From Cellulomonas sp. (GTDB lineage: Bacteria > Actinomycetota > Actinomycetes > Actinomycetales > Cellulomonadaceae), in contig NZ_JAGIBD010000010.1 in the NCBI RefSeq assembly GCF_017744555.1, positions 1-64,000 on the forward strand: a DNA stretch of 64,000 nucleotides. Reading direction: 5' to 3'. Position 1 is the stretch's first letter. The number at the start of each line of letters is the position of its first letter. This document shows positions 51,278 to 59,411 of this stretch, piece by piece. A program made the translations under genes and the position numbers. The notes under the pieces are model-generated. The model made no database searches, had not been told where the DNA came from, and worked only from the letters and a program-made list of their open reading frames with translations.

Positions 51278-51284
51278 GGTCGAC

Positions 51285-51290
51285 AGGCTA
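51285..51290 (-). promoter_or_regulatory. -10 box TAGCCT of a leaderless punA transcript
   Basis: On the minus strand TAGCCT is followed by GTCGACC and the ATG at 51277, a 7-nt gap. Confidence 0.5.
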
Positions 51291-51316
51291 GCCCGGGTGC
51301 CGGATGCGGACCGGGG

Positions 51317-51322
51317 CAGAAT
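51317..51322 (+). promoter_or_regulatory. -10 box CAGAAT of a probable leaderless lpdA transcript
   Basis: CAGAAT is 8 nt before GTG 51331. It argues against the GTG/ATG-like starts further upstream at 51304. Confidence 0.38.
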
Positions 51323-51330
51323 GGTCGCTT

Positions 51331-52800
51331 GTGACGACATCGAACGCGCCCGAGCAGGACCTCCAGTCCACCCGCGTGGTGATCGTCGGCGGTGGACCCG
51401 GCGGGTACGAGGCGGCGCTCGTCGCCCGGCGGCTCGGGGCGGACGTCACCGTCGTCGAGCAGGCCGGCCTCGGCGGCGCGGCGGTGCTCACCGACGTGGT
51501 CCCCTCGAAGACGCTCATCGCGACGGCCGAGTGGATGACGATCGCGGACCGGGCGCCCGAGCTCGGCATCCAGCTCGACGGGCTCCCGCTCGCCGGCGCC
51601 CCCGGCGAGGCCGGCGGCGGGCTGGGCACGCTCGTGCGGCACAAGATCGACCTCGCCGCCGTCAACACGCGCGTCAAGGCGCTCGCGGCCGCGCAGTCCG
51701 CCGACATCCGCGGCCGCCTGGACCGTGAGGGCGTCCGGACGGTGCTCGGGCACGGGCGGCTCGACGGCCCGCAGCGCGTCCTCGTGACCACGGCGACGGG
51801 GGACGAGCTCACGCTCGACACCGACGTGGTGCTCGTGGCCACGGGCGCGACCCCGCGGGTGCTGGCCGAGGCGGTGCCCGACGGCGAGCGGATCCTCACG
51901 TGGACGCAGCTGTACGACCTGCAGTCCCTGCCCGAGCGGCTCATCGTCGTCGGGTCCGGGGTCACGGGTGCCGAGTTCGCCGGCGCGTACACGTCGCTCG
52001 GCGCGGACGTCGTCCTCGTGTCGAGCCGCGACCGGGTGCTGCCCGGTGAGGACGCCGACGCGGCCGAGCTTCTCGAGCGCGTGTTCCGGTCGCGCGGCAT
52101 GACGGTCATGTCGCAGTCCCGGGCCGCCGGTGCGCGGCGGACCGCCGACGGGGTCGAGGTCACGCTCGCCGACGGCCGGGTCGTGCAGGGGTCGCACGTG
52201 CTATTCGCCGTCGGGTCGGTGCCGACGACCGCCGGGCTGGGCCTCGAGGAGGCCGGCGTGCGGCTCAAGCCGTCGGGGCACATCGAGGTCGACAAGGTGT
52301 CGCGGACGAGCGTGCGCAACATCTACGCGGCCGGGGACGTCACGGGCGTGCTGCCGCTCGCGTCCGTCGCGGCCACCCAGGGGCGCATCGCGATGTCCCA
52401 CGCGCTCGGCGACGCCGTCACGCCGCTCGCGCTGCGCGGGGTGTCGGCCAACATCTTCACGGCGCCCGAGATCGCGACCGTCGGGTTGAGCGAGGCCGCG
52501 CTGCAGGCGCAGGGCACGCACTACACGGTGAGCATGCTGCCGCTCGCGCGGAACCCGCGCGCGAAGATGCTGGGCGTGCGGGACGGGTTCATCAAGATCT
52601 TCGCCCACCCGGCGTCGGGGACCGTGCTCGGTGCGGTGCTCGTCGGGCCGCGCGCGAGCGAGTCCGTGTTCCCCCTGACCCTCGCGGTGACCCATCGCAT
52701 GACGGCCGACCAGGTCGCCGAGGCCGTGACCGTCTACCCGTCGATGTCGGGAACGATCGCCGAGGTGGCGCGCATGCTCCACCACAGGTCGGAGGACTGA
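51331..52800 (+). CDS. lpdA: LpdA-type NAD(P)H-quinone reductase lacking the redox disulfide
   Basis: Lipoamide-dehydrogenase-like flavoprotein, 489 residues: FAD motif VIVGGGPGGYEAA near the N-terminus, NAD motif VVGSGVTGAEFAGAY in the middle, second FAD motif NIYAAGDVTG, and the dimerisation domain with APEIATVGLSE. Where true lipoamide dehydrogenases have CxxxxC, this protein reads GLGGAAVLTDVVPSK with no cysteine, so it cannot act on lipoamide. M. tuberculosis LpdA (Rv3303c) has the same lack and is a quinone reductase. A tandemly duplicated hairpin element begins at its stop codon. Confidence 0.9.
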   Translation: MTTSNAPEQDLQSTRVVIVGGGPGGYEAALVARRLGADVTVVEQAGLGGAAVLTDVVPSKTLIATAEWMTIADRAPELGIQLDGLPLAGAPGEAGGGLGTLVRHKIDLAAVNTRVKALAAAQSADIRGRLDREGVRTVLGHGRLDGPQRVLVTTATGDELTLDTDVVLVATGATPRVLAEAVPDGERILTWTQLYDLQSLPERLIVVGSGVTGAEFAGAYTSLGADVVLVSSRDRVLPGEDADAAELLERVFRSRGMTVMSQSRAAGARRTADGVEVTLADGRVVQGSHVLFAVGSVPTTAGLGLEEAGVRLKPSGHIEVDKVSRTSVRNIYAAGDVTGVLPLASVAATQGRIAMSHALGDAVTPLALRGVSANIFTAPEIATVGLSEAALQAQGTHYTVSMLPLARNPRAKMLGVRDGFIKIFAHPASGTVLGAVLVGPRASESVFPLTLAVTHRMTADQVAEAVTVYPSMSGTIAEVARMLHHRSED

Positions 52801-52977
52801 GGCGGAGGTCCGCGGAGGGACCGGGCCGCGCGGAGCGTGGCACGGGCCCGGAGCGGACCGGAGCCTCAGTCCGACCTCAAGCACGAGGACTGAGGCGGAG
52901 GTCGCCGGAAGGACCGGGCCGCGCGGAGCGTGGCACGGGCCCGGAGCGGACCGGAGCCTCAGTCCGACCACGAGCAC
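52792..52977. repeat. 93-bp tandem duplication of a hairpin element at the lpdA stop
   Basis: Two copies (52792-52884 and 52885-52977) differ at only a few bases. Each opens with the GAGGACTGA that ends lpdA and folds on itself: GGACTGAGGC pairs with GCCTCAGTCC and inner GGTCCGC with GCGGACC, an imperfect stem of about 30 bp. It may serve as a double terminator or be a REP-like element. It fills most of the first 180 bp of the 318-bp gap before the exporter; 52978-53048 holds nothing I recognise. Confidence 0.85.
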
Positions 52978-53048
52978 AGGGACCGGCTCCTCGACGGGGC
53001 CGCTCTGCCTCGTTCCCGGGGAAGGGCGGCCTTCGCCGTGCCCGGGCC

Positions 53049-53077
53049 TTGACCACCTAGACAGATCGGTCTACCGT
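53049..53077 (+). promoter_or_regulatory. Promoter of the MFS exporter (TTGACC-17-TACCGT)
   Basis: -35 TTGACC (53049-53054) and -10 TACCGT (53072-53077) are separated by exactly 17 bp. The first TetR-type operator lies between and over them. A CTAGGAG ribosome site follows at 53107-53112. Confidence 0.65.
53058..53073. promoter_or_regulatory. TetR-type operator 1
   Basis: Palindrome TAGACAGATCGGTCTA, arms TAGAC/GTCTA. It fills the spacer of the exporter promoter and touches its -10 box, the classic position for repression. Confidence 0.7.
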
Positions 53078-53089
53078 CACACCATTCGC

Positions 53090-53105
53090 TAGACAGACCG
53101 GTCTA
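53090..53105. promoter_or_regulatory. TetR-type operator 2
   Basis: TAGACAGACCGGTCTA, one base different from operator 1 and 32 bp (three turns) downstream, in the leader just before the ribosome site. Confidence 0.7.
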
Positions 53106-53118
53106 CCTAGGAGTCGCC

Positions 53119-54369
53119 GTGGTCCGTCGTCCCGCTCCCGCCGCGCACCTCGCCCTGCTGATCGCGGTCGTCGTGACGTTCCTCGCCGCCTCCGCGGCCC
53201 CCACCCCGCTGTACGCCACCTACGCGGCCACCTGGCACTTCGGGCCGCTCGGCGTGACGCTCGCGTTCGCGGTGTACGCCGTCGCGGTCCTCGCGGCGCT
53301 GCTGGTGCTGGGCCGGCTGTCCGACCACCTGGGTCGGCGGCCCGTGCTCGTCGCGGGCGCGATCGGGCAGATCGTCGCGGTCACACTCCTCGCGACCGCC
53401 GGCAGCTTCGACGCGCTCCTCGTCGCGCGCGTGGTGCAGGGCCTCGCGACGGGCGCCGCCGTGGGCGCGCTCGGCGCCGCGATGCTCGACGTGGACCGGG
53501 GCCGGGGCGCGCTCGCGAACAGCGTCGCCACCGGTGCCGGCACCGCGACGGGCGCGCTCGCGTCGGGACTAGTCGTGCAGTACCTGCCGGCCCCGACGCG
53601 CACGATCTACGTGGTGCTGCTCACGCTGCTCGTGATCGAGCTCGTCGGGCTGCTCGTGCTGCCCGAGACGGCGCCGCGCACCGCGGGGGCACGGGCCCGT
53701 GCGGCGGGCAGCCTGCGACCGGACGTCCGGATGCCCGCGGCCGTGCGTGGCCCGCTGCTGGGCGCGGTGCCCGTCGTGTTCGCGGTGTGGGCGCTGGCGG
53801 GCCTGTACGGGGCACTCGGTCCCGCGGTGCTGCGCGCGCTCACGGGGTCGCCCAGCGTGCTGCTGGGGGGCCTCGCGCTCGCGACGCTGGCCGGTGTCGC
53901 GGCCGTCGCCGGGGCGCTGCTGCGGGACGTGGCGCCCCGTCGCGTCATGCTCGTGTCGGTGGTCGCCGTCGCGGCCGGGGTGCTCGGCACGCTCGTGGCG
54001 GTGAGCACCGGCTCGGCGGTCGGGTTCTTCGCGGGGACGGCCGTCGCCGGGCTCGGGTTCGGTGCGGGCTTCCAGGGGGCCGTGCGGCTCGTCGTCCCGC
54101 AGGCTCGCCCCGAGGAGCGCGCGGGCGTCCTGTCGGTCCTCTACATCGTCGCCTACCTGGGGATGGGCGTCCCTGCCGTCGTCGCGGGAGCGCTCGTGGG
54201 CAGGGTCGGCGACCTCACGACCGTGGTCCGCGACTACGGCCTCGTGGTGCTGCTGCTCGTCGGGGTCGCGCTCGTCGCGCTCGTGCGGTCGCGTCCCGGG
54301 GAGCGAGCGGCGCTGTCACCCGAGCCTGCGGGCGAGCTCGCCGAGGCCGCAGGACGGCGTGCGCGATGA
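53119..54369 (+). CDS. MFS exporter
   Basis: Twelve-helix major facilitator, probably a drug or metabolite efflux pump. The 416 residues show motif A GRLSDHLGRRPVLVAG after helix 2 and the antiporter-type Gly/Ala-rich helix 5 (NSVATGAGTATGALASG). The GTG at 53119 follows CTAGGAG. Two TetR operators cover its promoter and the tetR gene follows 35 bp downstream. The substrate cannot be predicted. Confidence 0.9.
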   Translation: MVRRPAPAAHLALLIAVVVTFLAASAAPTPLYATYAATWHFGPLGVTLAFAVYAVAVLAALLVLGRLSDHLGRRPVLVAGAIGQIVAVTLLATAGSFDALLVARVVQGLATGAAVGALGAAMLDVDRGRGALANSVATGAGTATGALASGLVVQYLPAPTRTIYVVLLTLLVIELVGLLVLPETAPRTAGARARAAGSLRPDVRMPAAVRGPLLGAVPVVFAVWALAGLYGALGPAVLRALTGSPSVLLGGLALATLAGVAAVAGALLRDVAPRRVMLVSVVAVAAGVLGTLVAVSTGSAVGFFAGTAVAGLGFGAGFQGAVRLVVPQARPEERAGVLSVLYIVAYLGMGVPAVVAGALVGRVGDLTTVVRDYGLVVLLLVGVALVALVRSRPGERAALSPEPAGELAEAAGRRAR

Positions 54370-54404
54370 TGGGTCGCGGTGCGACGGAGGGGAGAGGCTG
54401 GCCG

Positions 54405-54971
54405 ATGGTGACGACCAAGGGCTCGGCGCGCGACCGGCTGCTCGACGCGGCGGACGAGCTGTTCTACGCCGAAGGCGTGCACGCCGTCGGCATCGACCGC
54501 GTGATCGAGCGGGCCGGTGTCGCCAAGGCGTCGCTGTACAACGCGTTCGGGAGCAAGGACGCGCTGGTCGGCGAGTACCTCGCACGCCGTCAGGACGGGA
54601 TCCGGGCCCGCATCGAGACGGCACTGGCGCGCGGCGGCTCGCCCCGGGAGCGTCTGCTCCGCGTGTTCGACACGCAGGCCGAGGTCTTCTCCCGTCCCGG
54701 GTACCGCGGGTGCGCGTTCATGGCGGCGAGCGCCGAGGCAGAGCCGGGCGGCACGGTCGAGCGGCGCTCCGACGAGTACCGGGCCTGGCTGCGGGGCCTG
54801 CTCACCGAGCTGGCACGCGAGGGCGGTGCGCCGGACCCCGAGTCGCTCGGGCACCAGCTGCACGTCCTGTACGACGGTGCCGCGGTGGGCGCCCGCATGG
54901 ACCGGGACCCGGGTGTCGCGAGCGCCGCACGGCGCACGGTCGAGGTGCTGCTGGACGCCGCCGGGGTCTGA
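54405..54971 (+). CDS. TetR-family regulator, probable repressor of the MFS exporter
   Basis: A 188-residue TetR/AcrR protein. The N-terminal helix-turn-helix (about 27-54; VGIDRVIERAGVAKASLYNAFGSKDALV) is typical, and the ligand-binding domain contains YRGCAFMAASAEA, seen in the LmrA/YxaF-like group. ATG 54405 follows GGAGGGGAGAGG; alternatives at 54366/54369 overlap the exporter stop. It likely binds the paired TAGAC...GTCTA operators upstream of the exporter and so also controls itself if the two genes are co-transcribed. Confidence 0.88.
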   Translation: MVTTKGSARDRLLDAADELFYAEGVHAVGIDRVIERAGVAKASLYNAFGSKDALVGEYLARRQDGIRARIETALARGGSPRERLLRVFDTQAEVFSRPGYRGCAFMAASAEAEPGGTVERRSDEYRAWLRGLLTELAREGGAPDPESLGHQLHVLYDGAAVGARMDRDPGVASAARRTVEVLLDAAGV

Positions 54972-54980
54972 GCTGCCCGC

Positions 54981-57380
54981 TCAGGCTCGCGCGAGCAGGA
55001 CCTCGAGCAGCGCCGTCAGGAGCGCAGGCTCCAGGTCCAGGGCCACGAGGTGCGACACCCGGACCGACAGGGGGGCGTCGGACGTCGCGATCGCGTGCAC
55101 CCGTGGCTTGACGTCGTACTCGGTGTGCGCGCGGTCGAGCACGGCGAACAGCCGGGCGGCCACGTCGTTCGCTGCGAGCCGCGGGCACGGGCCGACGTCG
55201 ACCGTCAGCGTCGCCCCGACGGGCACGGCGTCGACGAGCACCCGGAGGCGGTCGTCGGACCGTTCGACGAGGCACTCCACGGTGGTGCCGTCGACGCGCG
55301 CGACGATCTCCCCGTCGGGCTCGTCGAGCGCGACGAACGTCACCGTCCAGGCGCGCTCCGCCGGGACGCAGGACACGTCGCCGAGGGCCGGCCCGACGGT
55401 GACGGTGCCGGTCGCCTGGTCGAGGCGCAACGGGGTGCGGACGACATGCGCCTCGTCGAGCCCGTCGCCCGTGCCGTCGTCCTCGACGAGCGTGAACGCA
55501 CCGTCCGCGCCGACGACCACGAGGACCTCGAGCGACACGGGGTTGACGGGGTCGGCGCCGGGCACGGGGTCGGCGTCGAGCGGCACGATCGCGCCGCTGC
55601 GGGCGAGCACCGGGATCGTCGACAGGTCGCGGTGCAGCACGAGCCCGCGGCCGCCGTCGTAGACCAGCCCCGTGAGGACGTCGACCCACGTGCCCGGCGG
55701 CAGCCACGCACGCACGGCGCCCGTGCGGGTGCGGGCGTCGGCGGGCGACGTGACGGGCGCGACGAGCAGCTCGGTGCCGAACAGGAACTGCTGCCGTGCG
55801 TCGTAGGCCTCGGGGTCGGTGGGCCACGCGTGGTACATCGGCTCGACGAGCGGGCGGTTCTCGCGCGCGGCGCGGTGGTTCATGGCGTGCAGGTACGGCA
55901 CGAGGCGGTGCCGCAGCCGCAGGTGGTCGGTCATGACCTGCTGGGCGGCGGGCCCGAACGCCCACGGCTCCTTCGTCATGAACGCGTTGGCCGACGAGTG
56001 CAGGCGCAGCACGGGGGAGAACACACCGAGCTGGACCCAGCGGGTCGCGAGCTCGTCGTCCTTGCTGCCGTGCCAGTGCCCGCCGATGTCGTGGCTCCAC
56101 CAGCCGTAGCCGATGTTCGCCGCCGTCGCGGTGAAGAAGGGCTGGAAGTCGAGCGACGCCCACGAGACCACGGTGTCGCCGGAGAACCCGACGGGGTAGC
56201 GGTGGCTGCCAGGGCCCGCGTACCGGGAGAACGTCAGCGGCCGTCGCCCGTCGCGTGCGGAGTCGAGGAAGTGGAAGTGGTTGAGCATCCACAGCGGGTC
56301 GATGCCGGTGACGCGGCTGTGCGGGCCGGACTGCCAGTCGATCCACCAGAAGTCGACGCCGTCGCGTTCGAGCCGGCGGTGCAGCACGTCGAAGTAGGCC
56401 GCGAGGAAGTCGGGGTCCGTGACGTCGAAGGCGATCGGGTCGCCCGTCGACGCGTCCAGCCCGAGTGCGGCAGCCATCTCCGGGTAGGCGTCCTCGTGGG
56501 AGCGCACGCCGTCGGCGGGGTGCACGTTGAGCGTGACCCGCAGACCGTGCGCGTGCAGCCACGCGAGGAACGCCGGCGGGTCGGGGAACAGGTCGCGGTT
56601 CCACGTGTAGCCCGTCCAGCCGCTGCCGACGGACGGGTCGACGTCGACCACGTGCCAGTCCATGTCGACGACCGCGACGGAGAACGGCACGCCCTCGCGC
56701 TCGAAGCGGGACAGCAGCGCCGTGTACTCGTCGGCCGAGTACCGGTGGTACCGGCTCCACCAGTTGCCGAGCGCCCAGCGCGGCAGCACGGGCACCGGGC
56801 CGGAGACGGCGTGGAACGCGTCGAGCGCCGCCCGGTGGTCCAGGCCGTACGCGAAGACGTACAGGTCCGTGCGCGAGCCGTCACGGGGTGCGACCCAGTC
56901 GCCGTCGAACACGAACGACCGGGAGTCGTCGAGCACCGCGTAGCCGACACGGGACACGACACCGGGGTCTAGGTCGATCCCGCCGTCGACCCCGTCGAGC
57001 GTCCGGACCGTGCCGCCGAGGTTGCCGTCGCCACCGAGGCCGCCGTCGTCGCCGTACCGCCACACCGAGTGGTACGAGCTCACCCCGCCGCGGACGGCGA
57101 CCGACAGCCCGCTCGTGGTGAACGGTCCCCGGTCGTACACCAGGTGCAGGCGGTCGGTGACGATCTCGACGTGCCGGTCGGTCTCCACGACCCGGAACTC
57201 GGGCACCGCCAGCTCGCGGTTCAGCGCGAACGTCGACGCGCGGTCCTCGAACCCGCCGTCGGGCGACCACTCGAGGCGCAGCAGGCCGTCGGTGAGGACC
57301 GTGACCCGGAAGCCGTCGCCCGAGACGACGGCGCGCGGGTCGGCGACCGGGCGGGACGGCAGGCGGTACCGGGCATCCAT
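54981..57380 (-). CDS. Glycoside hydrolase family 31 protein
   Basis: Alpha-glycosidase-type enzyme, 799 residues, no signal peptide, so probably cytoplasmic. The N-terminal beta-sandwich is followed by the catalytic barrel (about 190-520) with nucleophile Asp348 in FWWIDWQSG and likely acid/base Asp402 in GFSGDTVVSW, then C-terminal beta domains. The WIDWQ form, not WxDMNE, marks a GH31 subgroup different from classic alpha-glucosidase/xylosidase; specificity unknown. The frame is open to 57605, but ATG 57380 suits the family N-terminus. It converges on tetR with 9 bp between. Confidence 0.88.
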   Translation of the reverse strand: MDARYRLPSRPVADPRAVVSGDGFRVTVLTDGLLRLEWSPDGGFEDRASTFALNRELAVPEFRVVETDRHVEIVTDRLHLVYDRGPFTTSGLSVAVRGGVSSYHSVWRYGDDGGLGGDGNLGGTVRTLDGVDGGIDLDPGVVSRVGYAVLDDSRSFVFDGDWVAPRDGSRTDLYVFAYGLDHRAALDAFHAVSGPVPVLPRWALGNWWSRYHRYSADEYTALLSRFEREGVPFSVAVVDMDWHVVDVDPSVGSGWTGYTWNRDLFPDPPAFLAWLHAHGLRVTLNVHPADGVRSHEDAYPEMAAALGLDASTGDPIAFDVTDPDFLAAYFDVLHRRLERDGVDFWWIDWQSGPHSRVTGIDPLWMLNHFHFLDSARDGRRPLTFSRYAGPGSHRYPVGFSGDTVVSWASLDFQPFFTATAANIGYGWWSHDIGGHWHGSKDDELATRWVQLGVFSPVLRLHSSANAFMTKEPWAFGPAAQQVMTDHLRLRHRLVPYLHAMNHRAARENRPLVEPMYHAWPTDPEAYDARQQFLFGTELLVAPVTSPADARTRTGAVRAWLPPGTWVDVLTGLVYDGGRGLVLHRDLSTIPVLARSGAIVPLDADPVPGADPVNPVSLEVLVVVGADGAFTLVEDDGTGDGLDEAHVVRTPLRLDQATGTVTVGPALGDVSCVPAERAWTVTFVALDEPDGEIVARVDGTTVECLVERSDDRLRVLVDAVPVGATLTVDVGPCPRLAANDVAARLFAVLDRAHTEYDVKPRVHAIATSDAPLSVRVSHLVALDLEPALLTALLEVLLARA

Positions 57381-57416
57381 GGCTCCGAGCATCTCCCGCC
57401 GGACGCACGGCCGCCC

Positions 57417-57486
57417 ACCCGAGGACCACCCGACGACCGCCCGAGTGCCTGCCGTGTCACCCGAGGGACTCGACGGGACCACCCGA
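57417..57486. repeat. Helically phased ACCCGA repeats in a divergent intergenic region
   Basis: ACCCGA at 57417, 57428, 57459 and 57481 plus GCCCGA at 57439. Offsets 0, 11, 22, 42, 64 are near multiples of 10.6 bp. The longer word GGACCACCCGA occurs twice (57423-57433, 57476-57486). Lies between GH31 and the secreted-protein gene. Confidence 0.5.
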
Positions 57487-57588
57487 ATGCGCGTGACGTC
57501 ACTCCCTGGACTGCTGACGACACCGCGATCGCCGCCGATGGGCGCAGTGCGAGCCCTCTCGACGGCTCCCGACAGGAAGGCAGTCCGC

Positions 57589-59334
57589 ATGTCTGCACGC
57601 ACCACCCGTCCCCGTCACGCCAAGCCCTCCGCCAAGGCGCCGCTGCGCGCGTCGCGCGGGGCTGCTGCCGGCGCGAGCGCCGTCATCGTCGCCGCGCTCA
57701 CCGTCGGCGCCGTGACACCGGCCCTCGCGACGCCCGCTCCGGACTCGGTCGACGTCAAGCCCGCGAGCATCTCCAACGACGACACCCCGGACTTCTCCGG
57801 CCACACCGCCGCCCCCGGCGCCCTGGTGGAGGTGCTCGTCGACGGGTCCGCCATCCTCGCCGCCGGCTCCGACCCCGTCGACGGCTCGTGGGCGGTCGCC
57901 GGTCCCGCGGTCCTCGACGGCGACCACACGTACGTCGTCCAGGTTGACGGCACGCCCCTCGACTCGGGCGCGTTCACGACGGACACGACGGCCCCGGCGA
58001 TCGAGCCGGACTACTCGCCGGTCGAGCCGGTCGAGGGCGACGTCGTGGTGGTCAGCGCGAACGCGGACGCGGACGCCGTGCGGTTCACGTACGTCGTGGA
58101 CGGCGGCGTCCCGGTCGACACCACGGAGCCGACGTACACGGTCACCGGCCTCACGGCCGGCACCCACACCGTGGTGGTCCGTGCGTTCGACGCGCTGGAC
58201 AACGCCACGGGCAACCACACGCTGACCATCGAGGTCGCGGAGGCCGCCCCGGCCGACGAGACGGCGCCGGTGATCCAGCAGGCAGCGGGCCCGGACGGGT
58301 CGGAGAACCTCGTCGAGGGCGACGACGCGTACTTCGCGTTCACGGCCGACGAGGACGTCACATGGGCGTACACGTTCGACGGCGCGCCGGTCGTCGGAGA
58401 GGACGGCGACGACGTCGCGTTCTTCGACCTGGGGCTCGGCGCGCACACGCTCGTGGTCGTCGCGACCGACACCGCGGGCAACGCGTCCACGCCGCTGACG
58501 ATCGGCTTCACGGTCGTCGCCGCACCGGAGGCGGTCGTGCCGACGATCACGTGGGTGTCGAAGCCCGCCGCGTCGTCCCCCTCGACCTCCGCGCACTTCG
58601 CGGTGGCCGTGACCGACGGCGCCGCGGTCGAGTACGTGCTCGACCTGCCGGAGGGGGCCCAGTCGGCGGACGCCCAGTCCGTCGACGGCACCGAGTTCAC
58701 GCTGACCGGTCTGTCGGTCGGCCACCACAAGATCATGGTCGCGGCCGTCCTCGGCGACGAGTACTCCGACGTGCTCACGTACGAGTGGGACGTCACGGCG
58801 GCGAGCCCGGTCGTCCCGCCCACCGCGCCTCCGGCGCCCCCGGTGGTGTCGCCGACTCCCGTGCTCAGCCTGTCCGCGATCCCCGCCGGTCTGGTCAACC
58901 GGGGCATCGGTACGGGTGCGGCCGGCCCGTCGGTCCAGATCATCCAGCGGGTCGTCGGCGCCACGGCGGACGGTGTCTTCGGACGTCAGACGGCCTCCGC
59001 GGTCCGCACGTTCCAGCGCACGCACGGCCTGGTCGCGGACGGCGTCGTCGGCGCCCGTACCTGGGCGGCGATCGTCCACGCGGCCAACGGCGGGGTCGGT
59101 GCGGCGCCTGTGACGTCGACGTCGGTGCCGCGTGCGGTCATCAACCGCGGCGTCCGGATGGGCGCGCACGGCCAGGCGGTCGCCACCATCCAGCAGCTGC
59201 TCGGCATCACCGTCGACGGCGTGTTCGGCCCGAAGACCGCGGTCGCCGTGCGGTCGTTCCAGAGCGCGCACGGCCTGCTCGCGGACGGCGTCGTCGGTCA
59301 GCGCACCTGGGCGGCGCTCACCGCGTCGAGCTGA
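57589..59334 (+). CDS. Secreted Ig-like protein with two peptidoglycan-binding domains
   Basis: A 581-residue exported protein: signal peptide (cleavage near TPALA, residue 47), three or four beta-sandwich, Ig-like repeats (about 55-400; DSVDVKPASISNDDTPDFSG, DTTAPAIEPDYSP, DETAPVIQQAAGP), a Pro linker (about 405-425), then two PG_binding_1 domains (435-494 and 518-579), each ending in the ADGVVGxRTWAA signature. No catalytic domain. It probably coats or decorates the cell wall. AGGAAGG precedes the ATG by 8 nt; a very strong hairpin follows. Confidence 0.88.
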   Translation: MSARTTRPRHAKPSAKAPLRASRGAAAGASAVIVAALTVGAVTPALATPAPDSVDVKPASISNDDTPDFSGHTAAPGALVEVLVDGSAILAAGSDPVDGSWAVAGPAVLDGDHTYVVQVDGTPLDSGAFTTDTTAPAIEPDYSPVEPVEGDVVVVSANADADAVRFTYVVDGGVPVDTTEPTYTVTGLTAGTHTVVVRAFDALDNATGNHTLTIEVAEAAPADETAPVIQQAAGPDGSENLVEGDDAYFAFTADEDVTWAYTFDGAPVVGEDGDDVAFFDLGLGAHTLVVVATDTAGNASTPLTIGFTVVAAPEAVVPTITWVSKPAASSPSTSAHFAVAVTDGAAVEYVLDLPEGAQSADAQSVDGTEFTLTGLSVGHHKIMVAAVLGDEYSDVLTYEWDVTAASPVVPPTAPPAPPVVSPTPVLSLSAIPAGLVNRGIGTGAAGPSVQIIQRVVGATADGVFGRQTASAVRTFQRTHGLVADGVVGARTWAAIVHAANGGVGAAPVTSTSVPRAVINRGVRMGAHGQAVATIQQLLGITVDGVFGPKTAVAVRSFQSAHGLLADGVVGQRTWAALTASS

Positions 59335-59347
59335 CCCGGCACGACAT

Positions 59348-59392
59348 CGACGGGGCGCACTCCCGGCAGCTCGCCGGGGGTGCGCCCCGTCG
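59348..59392. terminator. Bidirectional terminator between convergent genes
   Basis: A 13-bp outer stem (59348-59360 with 59380-59392), a T-G wobble, a 6-bp inner stem and a 5-nt loop, nearly 20 bp in all. It serves the secreted protein (+) and the exo/endonuclease-phosphatase gene (-). Confidence 0.8.
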
Positions 59393-59411
59393 TCGTGCGC
59401 CCGTCAGCAGG

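Noticed and set aside
47783..51334. 1183-codon plus-strand frame across the phosphohexomutase gene and punA
   Set aside because: Antisense to two conserved enzymes; Arg/Asp/Val-rich and without domain signature.
52792..52977. CRISPR-like direct repeats
   Set aside because: Only two adjoining copies of 93 bp with no spacers, and no cas genes nearby.
53119..54971. Horizontally acquired resistance cassette (MFS plus TetR)
   Set aside because: GC content and codon use match the neighbours, and no integrase, insertion sequence or boundary repeats accompany it apart from the lpdA hairpin duplication.
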